NCBI GenBank assembly: GCA_001414485.1
Contig: LLEY01000028.1
Span: 1-64,000 of the forward strand
Length of the DNA stretch: 64,000 nt
Direction of reading: 5' to 3'
From: Calycina herbarum
Taxonomy: Eukaryota; Ascomycota; Leotiomycetes; Helotiales; Pezizellaceae
Positions 45,694 to 57,339 of this stretch are shown here, one piece after another. Each line of letters starts with the position of its first letter. Position 1 is the first letter of the stretch. The notes beneath the pieces were generated by a model. It was not told the DNA's origin and did not search any database. It saw only the letters and a list, made by a program, of their open reading frames with translations. A program made the translations under genes and the position numbers.

Positions 45694-46071
45694 ATGGGCG
45701 GAGGATGCGAGGGGAGGAACTTTGGGGTTGAGTATGATGCTTTGGAGAAGCTTGAAAGGGGTGAGGTGAGTCTTTTCGAAGACTTTGAGGGAGCGAATCC
45801 GCAATTGCCGGTTGAGCTTTTGGCTTTGTTTGGGAGGTTGTTTGTTGAGGGCCATGTTTTGCTTCCCGAGGGGGGGGTTAGACTTAATGGGAGGTTTCCT
45901 GAGTTGGAGGTTTTGACTGTGGAAGGTATGACTGGGGAGAATTGGAGGGAGAGGGGGCGAGAGAGATGGCAATGGCTTTCTATCTTTCACTGTGTTGGGG
46001 AGGGAAATGTAAACTATCCTTACTTGAAATTAAGAGAGGTATCTAAGTTTTTGATAAAACTGTTTGTTTGA
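45694..46071 (+). CDS. hypothetical fragment, possibly incomplete gene
   Basis: A 125-codon frame with coding-like composition (EYDALEKLERGEVSLFEDFE, then PELEVLTVEGMTGENWRERG) but no recognised domain. An upstream frame (EKRNSRYLRGLWVKT) ends just before it, so this may be the tail of a broken gene or an exon of an unresolved one. No splice sites could be chosen with confidence. Confidence 0.3.
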   Translation: MGGGCEGRNFGVEYDALEKLERGEVSLFEDFEGANPQLPVELLALFGRLFVEGHVLLPEGGVRLNGRFPELEVLTVEGMTGENWRERGRERWQWLSIFHCVGEGNVNYPYLKLREVSKFLIKLFV

Positions 46072-47179
46072 AACGAAATTGGAATCGACTCCTTGAAGAG
46101 TGGTAGGTTTGAAAAGACGAGTCCACTTTTCGGAGCAGCCTGTTATTTGGTTTCCCCCTGTGCTCTTATTTAGATAAGTGTATCGCCTGGGTTTCTTAAA
46201 GCGGGTAATTTTCCGAATTCTCCTATATAATCGCGATGGATGTTTTGGCTGTCGATATTGAGGATATTGAGGGAAATATAGCTCAGTGGATCATCATTCG
46301 CAATTCGAGTGAGAAAGCAGATCGATATTGGAATGAGAGATATGAAGAGGCCATCATAGAGAATGAGGCTGTGATTGCTGAAGCGGCTTAGAGGCAGTGG
46401 ATGGAGAGGATGATAAGAGGGAGGTTTTTGATAATTGACAACTGTGGGCTCACTTTTGAGGCTTGATATACTAGAATAAATTCATTCAATCTCCTTGCGT
46501 TCATTTCCTAAGTTCATTCTCTATTCCCTGTCACATGGTTTGTTAGCAAACTCAGGTTCTGAAGATGGCTCGGCGACTGCTTTTTCTAGGAGGCATCGAC
46601 ACCTTGCGTATTTATTTTGCAGGTCCTTCCGCTCGCATTTCGCTCGAATGGGATTGCGGTTCGCTTGGCGCGGAATCAGTTGCAATGAAGCAAGTTGTGG
46701 AACAAGAAGAGCACAGTCCATTTGTGAGCGCCGTTGAACTGCTCAAGGAAAGCTCCCACGATAGCATTTTCAATGCGAATAACCCATTTCGGTCGGGGTT
46801 TGTCCTGCGTCGAGCTTAATTCGCAATAAATTGGCTTATATGGATCGACGTCCTGGATTCCACCTTGGTGCAGTGGTGGAGGTGAAAGTAAGGCAATTCT
46901 GTATCTCCGTCTGGTCATCCGCGGGGCCAAGGAATGCTGGCAAACCAGGTACAAAAGATAATTGGGAGGGGGCAGAAGAGTTGACTCTCACTATATCATG
47001 TACATGTACCAGTGTTGCTGGTTTGGTTGAGGATCGATTTTCAAAATCAACAACCCCAAGATTTGACGGTGATCATTCCCAAAAGTAAAACCTCTCAATC
47101 ATTTGACTTAACCCACACCTCCTTCACGAATAACTCTACTTTCCACTTCGCTCTATCTTACTCGCTTCCTCTCTCCTCT
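46072..47179. other. Unresolved intergenic region
   Basis: Contains a short open frame at 46236-46391 (MDVLAVDIEDIEGNIAQWII, 51 codons to TAG, open again to 46467) and an 84-codon frame at 46565-46819. Neither shows a domain or a clear promoter; possibly relics. Confidence 0.35.
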
Positions 47180-48980
47180 TCATACCATATCTTCAAATTT
47201 TCGTTCGTCCCCATTTTCCGCTTTCTCAACATGACCTACTATCACGCCCTTTTCAGTCTCCGTCCCAGTACTTCCGTTTTCCCCCACCGATCCTCGCACG
47301 TCCCTCAAAGCTTTCTCGGCAATCTTTGTATGATACGTATCGAAATCTTTCACGCTCACCCGATTCTCGAATAACTCGTCGATTTCTTCCAAAGAGCGGT
47401 TCTTGGTCTCGGGTAAGAAGAGATAGAAAAATATGGCAGCGATAAAGTTGGATCCAGTCCAGATCCACCCATATTTCACACCCTTCAATAAGGTTAGATT
47501 GATTTCTGGGCGGAGGGAGATTTGCACATACCCAGTTAAGTTTATTAGGGTTAATAAAATACGGAGAACAAAATCCCACCAACCATGCCAGTAAATATCC
47601 CAAGCTGATTGCCGTGCCTAAAGTCCAGGCTCGAAGTTTTGAACTTACTACCTCTGCGCCGATAGGATAACTTATCATACCGACACTTGCGTTGTAGAAG
47701 AATATGAAGATCGCTGTACTGGCGATAAGGGCTTTTCCTACAGCATGTTTGTTTTCTTTCGTTTGCAATTGGCCGGCGATGCCTATGATCATCATTGCAA
47801 GACCACAGGCGATACTACCGGATACCATGGTGATACGACGTCCCATGTGTTCGCGAACTAGGTACATTCCGATGAGTACTGCGGCTGCTCCGAGGCACAC
47901 AAACATAATGGAATATTGAAACGGCTTGTCGACTCCCGCGATTTGTAAGAAGTAGGTTCCGTATGATATTGCAAACCAAGTTCCGGAGCCCGCGTGGCAA
48001 GCCATTGAAGCGTAGCAAAGCATGGTACGACGCAGATCGGGACCTCACAGCCTGTCAGTTCTCACTACCACAAAAGGAAGTTTATGTATAAACTCACCAC
48101 GAAACATATCAATCCACCTAATTCCATCCGTTGACCTCTTCTCCTCCTCCATACCACGAATCATCTCTGCCCACTCAACTTGGATGAACTGCTCCTCAAC
48201 ACTCACCCCTCTCAATCTCGCTAAACTCCTTCTCCCTTCCGCTTCCCTCCCCTTATACAGAAGCCATCTGGGACTTTCCGGTACAAATACCAGTCCAATT
48301 CCCAAAATCACGGGCACGATATAAAGTAGCCCGAGCGGAACAAGATAACATCGATAATCTAGAACAGTACTGAAATAATAATTCACGACTGCCCCAATAA
48401 TACTCCCAACATTTACCCAGAAGGCGAAGAATCCCACCATCACACCACGAAGATGGGCGGGTGCGATTTCGGAAGTGTAGATATTGGAGAAGGTAACCAG
48501 AAAACCATTCGAAGCTCCGAGAACGAGACGACCGAAGTAGAGGACACCCCTGGATTTGGTGGATATTTGAATTGTGATTCCCACGATATTAAGGACTATT
48601 CCCACCCAAAGAGCCGTCTTCCGACCGAAATATCTTCCGAAAGGACCGGAGAGGAGGGAAGAGAAGAATGCTCCCGCGGTCATTAGAGATGCGATCAATT
48701 GCTGAAATGTTGGCTGGGCTTTGAATTAGCACTTTAAGCCTTTCAAGCAGAACTACATAGGGAAACTGACATCAATCCCATAACCAATTCGTTGTTTCTT
48801 GTCCACAAATCCCCATACTTTGAGGAATCCAGGCATAGCCTGAAATCCGCCAACCACTGCTGCATCGAATCCATATTGCATGTTTGCCGTTGAAACGACA
48901 CATGCGACGACCATGCAGATCCAATTCGCACGGAGTTTGCTGTAGGGAATAACATTTGAACCTGGTGAGGGCTTCATCAT
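47180..48980 (-). CDS. sugar-porter-family MFS transporter
   Basis: Predicted 12-TM proton symporter or facilitator for a hexose or oligosaccharide, 546 residues from exons 48980-48771, 48713-48098, 48043-47532 and 47482-47180. Sugar-porter signatures are all present: GRKTALWVG after TM2, PESPRWLLYKGR after TM6, GRRITMVSG after TM8 and PETKNRSLEEIDELF after TM12. Removing intron 1 (donor GTCAGT) rebuilds GIDPTFQQLIASLMTAGAF. The long charged C-terminal tail is cytosolic. The layout is like fungal maltose/alpha-glucoside or general hexose permeases; exact substrate not predictable. The start ATG at 48980 follows a short TATA-poor region. Confidence 0.9.
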
Positions 48981-49937
48981 GCCTGTGATTAATCCTCAAT
49001 CTCCGGAAGAGAAAAAAGCGAAAAATACAAAATCAACAACAAGACAGCCAAGTCCGCAGTGATAAAGACCGGTACCTTCGACGACTAAAATCTTACACCC
49101 CCAATGCAATTAATATATCCGCACATCCAAACAATAACCCCTCATACTCGATTGGTTCGCCCGTCTACCATCGAATATTTATGTCCAGGATCAATGCCGA
49201 CCTCCAATGATTGGCTCTAAGATATTTGGCTATCTGGAACTTCTTTACCGACGGGTAAATCCCATGTTCGTGGTACACGGCAGATATTCCTTCAACGAGG
49301 AGCTACCCCGCTTCTAGAAATCTTTGAGTAATTTGCTTTCAACTATTGGAGCATTATGTATGATGCACTGGCTAAGTAAGTTTTTATGAAGCTTTGGTGA
49401 AGATTATTTGTATATTGAAAGTTAGTAATGTGCGTAACAAGTTTGTTGGGGTTATATGATTTTTGTCGGGTAAGTTTTGGTTCACTGGTCAGATTTGGGG
49501 GCTTTGAAACTTTTTGGAGAAGCATTTAAGGAGAAACTCAAGTGATCGAGAGCACAGCGTTATCAATGTGTGAAGTGTTTATGGAAAGGGGCATTGGAAA
49601 TGGCCCCACATGAGGGCAGTGTAAAACAAGGAGGGGTAGTATCCCAGTACATTTCTACAAGCGAGGAACTTGAGAAGGCGAAAGTAGTGAGCTTGAAGAT
49701 GCTCTCGTGATCTGAGTTTATTGTTCATACCTCTATTTGTGTCCCATAAACTTACTCCATGCTACCTGTGATCAGAAAGATAGATCTGTGGCAAAAGTGT
49801 GCGTACTAGTATCAATCAAAGTCACCCAGTCCAGGTTTGTGAATGTGCAGCTGTGCCAATACTCAAAATACCGACAATACAAATGAAGAGAATAATGTGG
49901 TGTATGATTGTAAGACAGAGGGTTGCCATACTCTAAT
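48981..49937. other. Intergenic
   Basis: Promoter side of the sugar transporter and 3' flank of the next minus-strand gene. No coding signal seen. Confidence 0.5.
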
Positions 49938-52416
49938 CTAGAAGTACCGAGTAGGTGGTGCATAACGTACTTCCCTCAGATCAAACACTGGCAGTTGCGG
50001 TTGGTTTTTAGTGATTTTTCGTGCTAGATTTCTAAGTCCTCCTCCTTCTTTTCGGTCCATCTCTCTGACAGCCCCTTCGATTTCATCCCTCCATCTCCTC
50101 AACCCAGATGGATGTTTTTTTAAAATGTTTACCCCCTTGAGATCTAGATGTGCAGAGACAAATAGTATATCCGCAATTCTCTGGTAGAGTGGATCTAAAC
50201 TATTGGGCTCGTTATAATACGCCCCTTTATTCTTAGGAGTAATCCAAGAAGCTTCTGCTTTTATCCACGCAAGGAATTGTTCTTTTGCTGCTTTGCCAAA
50301 AATCCGTCCTTCTTCTCGAATCTCTTCATTGGGATTGCGGCTATACAGTGAATAGTAAAACACACCTCTTAACAAGTTGTATTTGTAACTATCCGTTTCC
50401 TCGATGGTGATAAGTATTTTATGAACATCAATGATTTTACCTTTTCGATATGCCTCGATAGCATTGTCCATCTTCTTTCTCGTAAGAAACCATCTCCTGA
50501 TTTTACTTCTAACGCGTTCTTCATTGCGCTGGTTGTACAGTATTGTCTCAATTACTTGTTGCCTCGTCAGGCGATTTGCCTGATGTAACCAGTGAGCTGC
50601 CTGATCGGCATATAAAGGAGGCGGTGGAAGCCACCGAGCTTTACGTATGTCATATCCTGGTACCCAATATTCTGCATCTCGTCCATAAACTTTAAGATCG
50701 CTTCCGTCCGGAGCGAATTCTTTGCCACATATACGGGGTATGCGTAGTGCTTCTCGACCATGTGCTTCCACATACACATCCCAGAATTCTTGTTGTCCGA
50801 TCCATTCATTGTATCTTGTTGGTATGGGAAAAGTTGTGCACCTTGAATCCGGACTAAAGCGTTCAGGATAACGATGTCTCGTGTAGGACATATAGCTTGT
50901 TTTCCACGGTGGGAAATCATAAAAACTCGGCCAATCCGTTATTACATGCACCAGGAGTGGGGAAAAATTATTGGCGGGATTCTGAATACAATTTGTAATG
51001 CCTCCGAATGTCTGGGTGTATTCTTTAGTAGGTAGTTTCCAGTCAAGTTCACTCGGAGAAACGAACCATTTTCTCCCATGACCTCCCAATCTCAGTAAAT
51101 TCTTCATCTTCAAAAAACTGAACAAAATTAGTTAGTATGGGAAACTTTCTTTCGCTGGGGTCCCTCACAGGCTCTGGTTCAATAGACATCCCTTTTGCCC
51201 CGAAGCCTCGCTGTTCCCGAATTACCCAGTCTGGGATAAGGTTTGGGATGTCTGGACGTATTTGCCGAATTGAGTGGGTGAGGGCATGCTATCAGGGAGG
51301 TAAGTAGGTTGTGATGTTTTAAAAACGGCAAGAGGATGCTTCTGTACCATGGTCTCGTGTAACAACTACATCCTCATTGTCAGCCTTATTAAACGTATGT
51401 ATAACAGTATTTCCACCACTTACCGTTACAGCCCAAAACGCTTCTTGAACGAGTCTCTCGGAGACAGTAAGCTTCTTGTCTAGCAGTGGTAACGATGCAT
51501 ACTCCCCTATGGACTAGAACAGGTTAGTGCTGCAGCCTCTTCCCGGGAGAAACAAAAATAAGTTCTTACTATCCTAGAGGGACCGTGTAGTTCTTGGCTA
51601 AATGTATGTCCGAAAGTGGTATTCTCCAAGAATTCAAAATTACAAGTGATATTGCCTAATACAGACTCAATGCGCCTGAGATTTTTATCCTGTGTCAATT
51701 GATCGGTTTCCTCTAGTCGACCTTCAAACTCGTAACCACCATATTGGACATGTTTTCTTTCAGCTCCGGCGGGTCTGGAAAATCCTTCTGGCAACCAACT
51801 CGGACTTGGATGCGGCTCCAAGTCTTTTCCTTCAATCTTTCTCCATCGACCGTAAAGTAATCCATTCAGCCTGGGAGAATTAGAAATTGCAAAATAAGAA
51901 TCAGTAAGAGAATTACCAGGGCCAAAGATGCCCATTAATAAGATAGGCAGAGGCTAGACGTATAGCTGGTTCGATAGCCTCCCAAACAATTTTGTTTCGA
52001 GCGTCCCAATTTCCTGAATAACCATTTCCAATTCGAATTCGCTTCATTTGTATCCAATTGTCCCTCTGGTAGAGCGGATGGATCGGGTAAGTTAGGTTGT
52101 TTGGTCTAGCGTCTTCAAGTCCCCAACAGCCCATCGAATCGAGCTCGGCAATGGAGAAGCCACGAAGTATGGATTTCTGATCGGATCTTATTGCGTCTGC
52201 TGCTATTTCGTCTTCATTTTTAGGAAAACGTTGTCCGGTAAGATCGCTTGGTGAAGGCGCTCGTGGGGACGCATGCCTGAGTTCAGGATAGTAACGAGTA
52301 GAAGAAGTATCCTGCCTTGAAAAATCCGGTCCATCTGGTTCATTGACGTATTGTCGCCACAACTCTGTGTCGTCTGCTTCGGTGTCAAACCTTGACGAAC
52401 GCGATTGTGATACCAT
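49938..52416 (-). CDS. long conserved-looking hypothetical protein, multi-exon
   Basis: Not recognised. Clear exons are 52416-51917, 51870-51570 and 51513-51424, followed by one or two short exons between 51423 and 51125 whose borders I cannot fix, and a long terminal exon to 49938; total about 780 residues. The N-terminus is polar and probably disordered (DTEADDTELWRQYVNEPDGP). The middle has WEAIEPAIRLASAYLINGHL and an HALTHSIRQIRPDIPNL-like segment. The last exon is rich in Trp, Tyr and Arg (WIGQQEFWDVYVEAHGREAL, then RRWRDEIEGAVREMDRK) and ends PPTRYF. No signal peptide or membrane segment. The consistent splicing supports a real gene; no function is proposed. Confidence 0.6.
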
Positions 52417-53127
52417 TATTTTTTCGTGGAAATCTTTGGAAAATTAATGAAAGTATTTTCAACCAAAAAAATTTCTAAACATCAAGCACTTTTCACGAGA
52501 ACTAGGATGATGTCGAAGAAAGGGGGTGTAATTTGATCAGATAAAGGAATTGTGGCTTCTTCGTTTTCCGCAACCGGTATGAGCGTTGTAAAAAGGATCA
52601 TCTCTGAGTTCTAGAATCTCACGAACAAAGATTTATTCTCTAGAAACCCCCTAAAATGGTTTTGGATAAAAATAGAACAGCAGAAATCTCGCCAGAGAAG
52701 GCGGTGAAAGGTGGCAGAATTTCTGAAAGGGAAGGACATTTCCTGTCTTCGCCACGCTAAAGGCCGTGAAAGAACTGCGAAAATGGCATTTACTTTGAGA
52801 ATGTTCTAAGAAGAGTGAATATTTCAGTGGGGTTCCGAAAAGAACCAGTTAAGTTGCGTAGAACATTGCAGTTTTTCCTTGGGTGTTGTTGTGAGTAAAA
52901 TTGCGATTTATGTTAACAAAGGAAAGAAATAGAAGAAAAGAGGTTTGTAGTCATGGAAGTCACTTGTTTATAGAAATGAAACATTTAATTTTAAAATAAG
53001 TATGTGATTTTATTTTAATTGGGGGGTGTTAAAAGGAGGTATGAGGAATTATTCATCACCTTATGAGATATCTAATAGATAATTTCAAGAGTATGGAGAA
53101 AAAAGCAAATATTGCCAGACACCTGAT
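52417..53127. other. Intergenic
   Basis: About 710 bp, AT-rich near 52900-53100. No gene seen. Confidence 0.5.
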
Positions 53128-53484
53128 TTAGGCCGGAATAATATGGCACTTTCCATCCTGAGAAGTGAAACCACCCCCATCTTCACTAGTCATGATAAAT
53201 GCCCCTGCGGGAACAACGTGAACAGCAAAGGAGTCACCTCCAGGAGTCTCCTGGAATACTACGTACGCCTCACCATGCTCAAGAGGGTGCTGCGCCGTGA
53301 GTTGCGTTACAATCTCACCAGGATTGGAAAGACTTGCACCTGTGATCAATAAAATCGCTTGTGGAAGTCCAGCACATCCTTCCTCTGCTTGTTGCTGCTG
53401 ACCATATCCCTGATTGTAATTCCCTCCACCATATCCGCCTCCAGATCCGCCTCCATAGCTGTTACCTTGTCCGTCGTAACTCAT
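53128..53484 (-). CDS. small Gly/Tyr/Gln-rich N-terminal protein, hypothetical
   Basis: 118 residues in one exon. Residues 1-34 are low-complexity Gly/Tyr/Gln/Asn (SYGGGSGGGYGGGNYNQGYG), prion-like or RNA-binding-like in composition. Residues 38-118 look like a compact beta-rich domain (GLPQAILLITGASLSNPGEI, then EAYVVFQETPGGDSFAVHVV) that I do not recognise. It has no signal peptide. Conserved composition and an ATG directly before the repeat support the start. Confidence 0.6.
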   Translation of the reverse strand: MSYDGQGNSYGGGSGGGYGGGNYNQGYGQQQQAEEGCAGLPQAILLITGASLSNPGEIVTQLTAQHPLEHGEAYVVFQETPGGDSFAVHVVPAGAFIMTSEDGGGFTSQDGKCHIIPA

Positions 53485-54512
53485 TTTCGTAAACGATGTC
53501 TGATGATAGAGTGTAAATGTGGATAGAATGTGTGAGTCGAAGAAAAGGTTCGCAGGTAAGTGACGAATCTTTTAGGGAGTTATCTTTGAGAAAGATATAA
53601 GCTTCTCAATCAATTGTTTATAAGAAAAGAACAGAAACAACACCTATTGTCTCCAAGCAGAATAATTTTGCCAGGAGATAGGGTTCTCTACTTCTTAGTC
53701 ATTGTTTAGAAGAATCAGGATTGTTTTACCAAATCACCATCGAACAACCGTGGAAACAAAGACTAATTCGTTCATTAGTCATTTTCAAACAAAGGTTCCA
53801 TTCAACATGCTCCAATGAGCATGGCCCGAGGCACAAAAGTGTCTTTCTACATGGGCAGGAAAGTTATGTGTTTGCAGACGTCAGGACCCAGTTTTCATAT
53901 CAATGCAACCATGTCTAAAAAGCGAATATGTCACCTTGAAGAGCGTTCTAATATCGACTTTGATCAATTCAACTTTAAATCAATATATTAATGAAGGAGT
54001 ATCATCAAGCTAGACTAAGTAGAGTTTAGTATCAGCCAACTCATCTTTCTGAACGTCCCCGAGAAACCATATTTATTGAGGAGTATTTAGATATATACTT
54101 TTTACTGTATATGGATTACACCTCTTAGAACTTTGTTTCATAAATAATCTACTTGCTCTAAAGTTCCTCACAAAACTTCATTTATTAGAGCTATTTGAGG
54201 ACCAAAATTGATAATTTGACTACTTAATAATCTAAAGCAGTGACATCAAGTTCCACAATTGGTGAATAAATTTTACCTGTTCTCTCATAACCCGGCGATT
54301 CATAGTACGAGCTTCAGGAAAAGGAAACATTCACCGACAGTTTCGTATAAATAAACGCCAATTTGAAAAGTCGGAACACTCGGGAGGAAAGGAGAAGGAA
54401 TTTACATTATCTCAGTTCCTCAGCCGCTCTTTTACAAACCAACCCATATATATTAGGTACAGACTAAATCTAATTAAGCAACCAATCATATCGCAGGGAG
54501 GGTGGGGCAGGC
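53485..54512. other. Intergenic, AT-rich
   Basis: About 1 kb with no gene seen. A few short frames only. Confidence 0.5.
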
Positions 54513-54993
54513 CGGTTTTTACCAGAGCGTCTAAGAGCTTTTAGTAATGGCTTTGGTAGTAAAACGTAATTTAAACTTTGTATCGCTACGACGTAGAATA
54601 AAGATTATACTACAAAAATAGTTTTAATTAGCTAAAACAACTTCTATGAAGGTTCTATATATACTTTCTAATAGTTTATCGAGCCAGATTTTACAAAAAG
54701 GGTATAGTTGTTTAATAATATTAAAATATTAAAATATAGCAATTGTCAAATAGCGTTTTATACTTTTTAAAGCAATACATAGCCAAAAGATTACACTTCT
54801 CTATAGCTTTAAGGCATCAATAGAAATAGATATATAAATAAAAAGGGTATTTTTACGTAGTTTGACAAGCCGGATTTTAGCTTAAGAAAGTAGTTATTAA
54901 GATATTAATATTCTACCTCAACATATTAAAACCAAATAGACGTTTATCACTAAAGCTATTACCAAAGACTCTCAGACTCTACCCAAAGGACCG
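54513..54993. mobile_element. MITE-like inverted-repeat element, decayed
   Basis: The left end (CGGTTTTTACCAGAGCGTCT...) and the reverse complement of the right end (CGGTCCTTTGGGTAGAGTCT...) align for about 55-60 bp at roughly 70 percent, with mainly C/T and G/A differences. The interior is extremely AT-rich and noncoding. Length (about 481 bp) fits a nonautonomous DNA element damaged by RIP. No clear target duplication is visible. Confidence 0.5.
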
Positions 54994-55255
54994 TGTTCCT
55001 TACTAATCCATAAACCGTACTAAGCTTAATCTAGATGTTTTTCACCCTGCTTTCTAAAACCATCAAAGCGGTCCTTAGCAGTAGAGGCTGAGGAACTAAA
55101 ATAAAATTTACATTCTTAAAAGGGGACTCGGGTCAGCTGACTGCCTTTTTCACGCTCGATAGCTATCACGAAATCCTAAAATCAACAAACACTTCCACAC
55201 TAGCACTTCATTCCACACTCTCCCCATTCAACAAACTCCCCCAGTTCAAAGAAAC

Positions 55256-56544
55256 TCAAACCACAACCCCATCCCTAACCACGAAACTCGCTTTCTCAGG
55301 TTCCATACCCATATCATTAACCACAAACCCCGCCTTCCCCTCCCCAACCCTATTGACCCCCCACGCAGTCCCACTCCCATCATGAACAGTAGTCCTCCTC
55401 ATATCCCTCACATGACCCCCCTCAAACTTCCCACTCCGATGCATACAACAAGTATTATCCCAAATAATCATATCCCCCTCCTGCTCCCACTTAACCGAAA
55501 ATGTATATTTCTCCTGTGTACAATGATCCATTAACTCCTTTAACAAGCTATCAGATTCCTCTTTTGTGGGGCCTTCGATGTGGTGCGCGTGTGCTGCGAT
55601 GTAGAGGTTCATGCGATCGCTGGGTTCGTGGAGTTGGAGGAGTTTGTGTTTGTACATTTTTATTGTGGTGGGATCGAGGTCTCTGAAGAATTCTGGGGCT
55701 GCGATCTTGCGGGAGTGGTGGATTGAGTGGGCTACAATGTAATCTTCTTTGATGAGTTTCTCCTTCATCTTCTCAGGAAGTTCGTCATATGCGGTTCGGG
55801 TATCTGCGAAATCTGTGTTGCCGCCTGTGTGAGAGGGAGGTAGTTTTACGCCGCGGAGGAGGGAGTAGGATGCTCGACGGGGGTTGAATGAGGAGTCTAC
55901 GTGGAAAAGGGAGTTGCCCTGTGGATGTGAAGTTAGAGATATCGGATTTGGAACTGGGGGCTGGGAAGGTACTTTGTTGTATTGTGATCGTGGGTGGTCT
56001 GGTGTTAGGAGATTTCCATTTTCGTCAACGTTTCCTGCGTCGAATAGCTCGAGGTATTCGTATCTAAGTTTTCGACCTAGATTTCCTCAGTCAGATTGTC
56101 ACCATCTGCTTCCCAATCGAGGTGATTTACGACCTAAAGAAGTGAAGTGAACGAAACGAGAAGTGTGCTTGGGTATACCTTTCGTCAAATAAGGCCTAAT
56201 ATCATCCAAATCCCCGAACCGTCGTGAAAATTCCACATGTCGTCGATCATCAAGTCCAGTGTTCCTGTAAACACAGACTCCGTACTTTGTCTTCAGTCAG
56301 ACAACACCACAAACTTGCCAAAGCAGAACATCTCAGAACTTTTATACGATATGAAAGGAAAGTAGAACACCTTCTAAATATCAGAACAAAAACAAACCTT
56401 ATTCATCGCCCTCAAAATCTCACCAAAAACTTCATCCGGTATCTCCCTCGAAAAATTAACACCCAATACCTCAGCTCCAAAGGTAGGATGAAGCTTCTTG
56501 ATTTGGATATGTTGAAATTCCGGTGTCTCAGTTGCGGACGGCAT
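55256..56544 (-). CDS. TauD/TfdA-type Fe(II)/2-oxoglutarate dioxygenase
   Basis: Predicted non-haem iron dioxygenase, 339 residues from exons 56544-56398, 56284-56179, 56076-55973 and 55918-55256. The iron ligands are visible: the HxD motif in LFHVDSSFNPRR and the distal histidine in NTCCMHRS; the 2-oxoglutarate-binding arginine lies in RDMRRTTVHD. The N-terminal LHPTFGAEVLGV is the usual TauD/alpha-ketoglutarate start. Splicing joins each motif exactly. Fungal members oxidise taurine, alkyl sulfonates, 2,4-D-like phenoxy acids or secondary metabolites; the substrate here is open. Start ATG at 56544 is the first in frame. Confidence 0.85.
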
Positions 56545-57339
56545 GGTGTATGTAAATTGTTGTAGCTTGTACAAATATCCCAAGAGTGATTCTTGTGAAC
56601 AATAAGACAAGAGCAAAAAGATGATTCATGAAATGCGGGGTATACCGAGATGATATTACTCCACCATTAATCCATGTAGAAGCTGTATAGTTGCAGATCA
56701 TATTAAATTATTCTTGATGGGCCCCACAAACTGCAACTAAAACCCACTTAGGCTGTTTGCGGCATATGGACGAAGAGAAGAGTAGTGCGAGAAAGAGAAA
56801 TGGTTCTGAGTAGTAAATGAAAGCCTCCGCCTTCCCGGAACTTGAATTGACTTTGCTGAAGAATTGCTTAAGTGTATTCAACACCCGCTCTGGTGCTAAA
56901 CACTGAAATACTGAATGAAAAGAATGTTCAGTGAGTTGAGTACTCGCATTCGGGTTTCTACCAGTCTAGTGCTTTGGGCAACGGATTCTAGGTAGTTAAT
57001 TACTGTAGAAATGGTTCATCATCAGTACTTGGTTACCAAAATAAAGCGGTCGGATTGGGAGTCTTTGGATATTAGCTCTTCTTCACAAAGTGCAAGAAAA
57101 CAATTGTACAAAGAGAAGTGTAAGGAAAAACGTTGATTTGAGAGAATTTCCGTTGTGAATGACTTGGCCATGACTGATGGCTAATCTGGAGACTGGATGG
57201 CAACATGAAAAGGGCACCCCATTCCGAGATAAGGTTCGCAAGATGGCAATGGCAATTCCCGAGAACTCCTTGGTGTTGAACATAGAACGCAAATCCTCCA
57301 TATTTTGAGAGAAAGCAAATCCGGCTCAACTAATCATTC
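56545..57339. other. Intergenic
   Basis: About 795 bp between two minus-strand genes. Small frames only (57072-57329); no recognised content. Confidence 0.5.

Noticed and set aside
46495..46819. overlapping 80- and 84-codon plus-strand frames
   Set aside because: Both frames are open across the same sequence, typical of chance in GC-balanced DNA, and neither has a recognisable feature.
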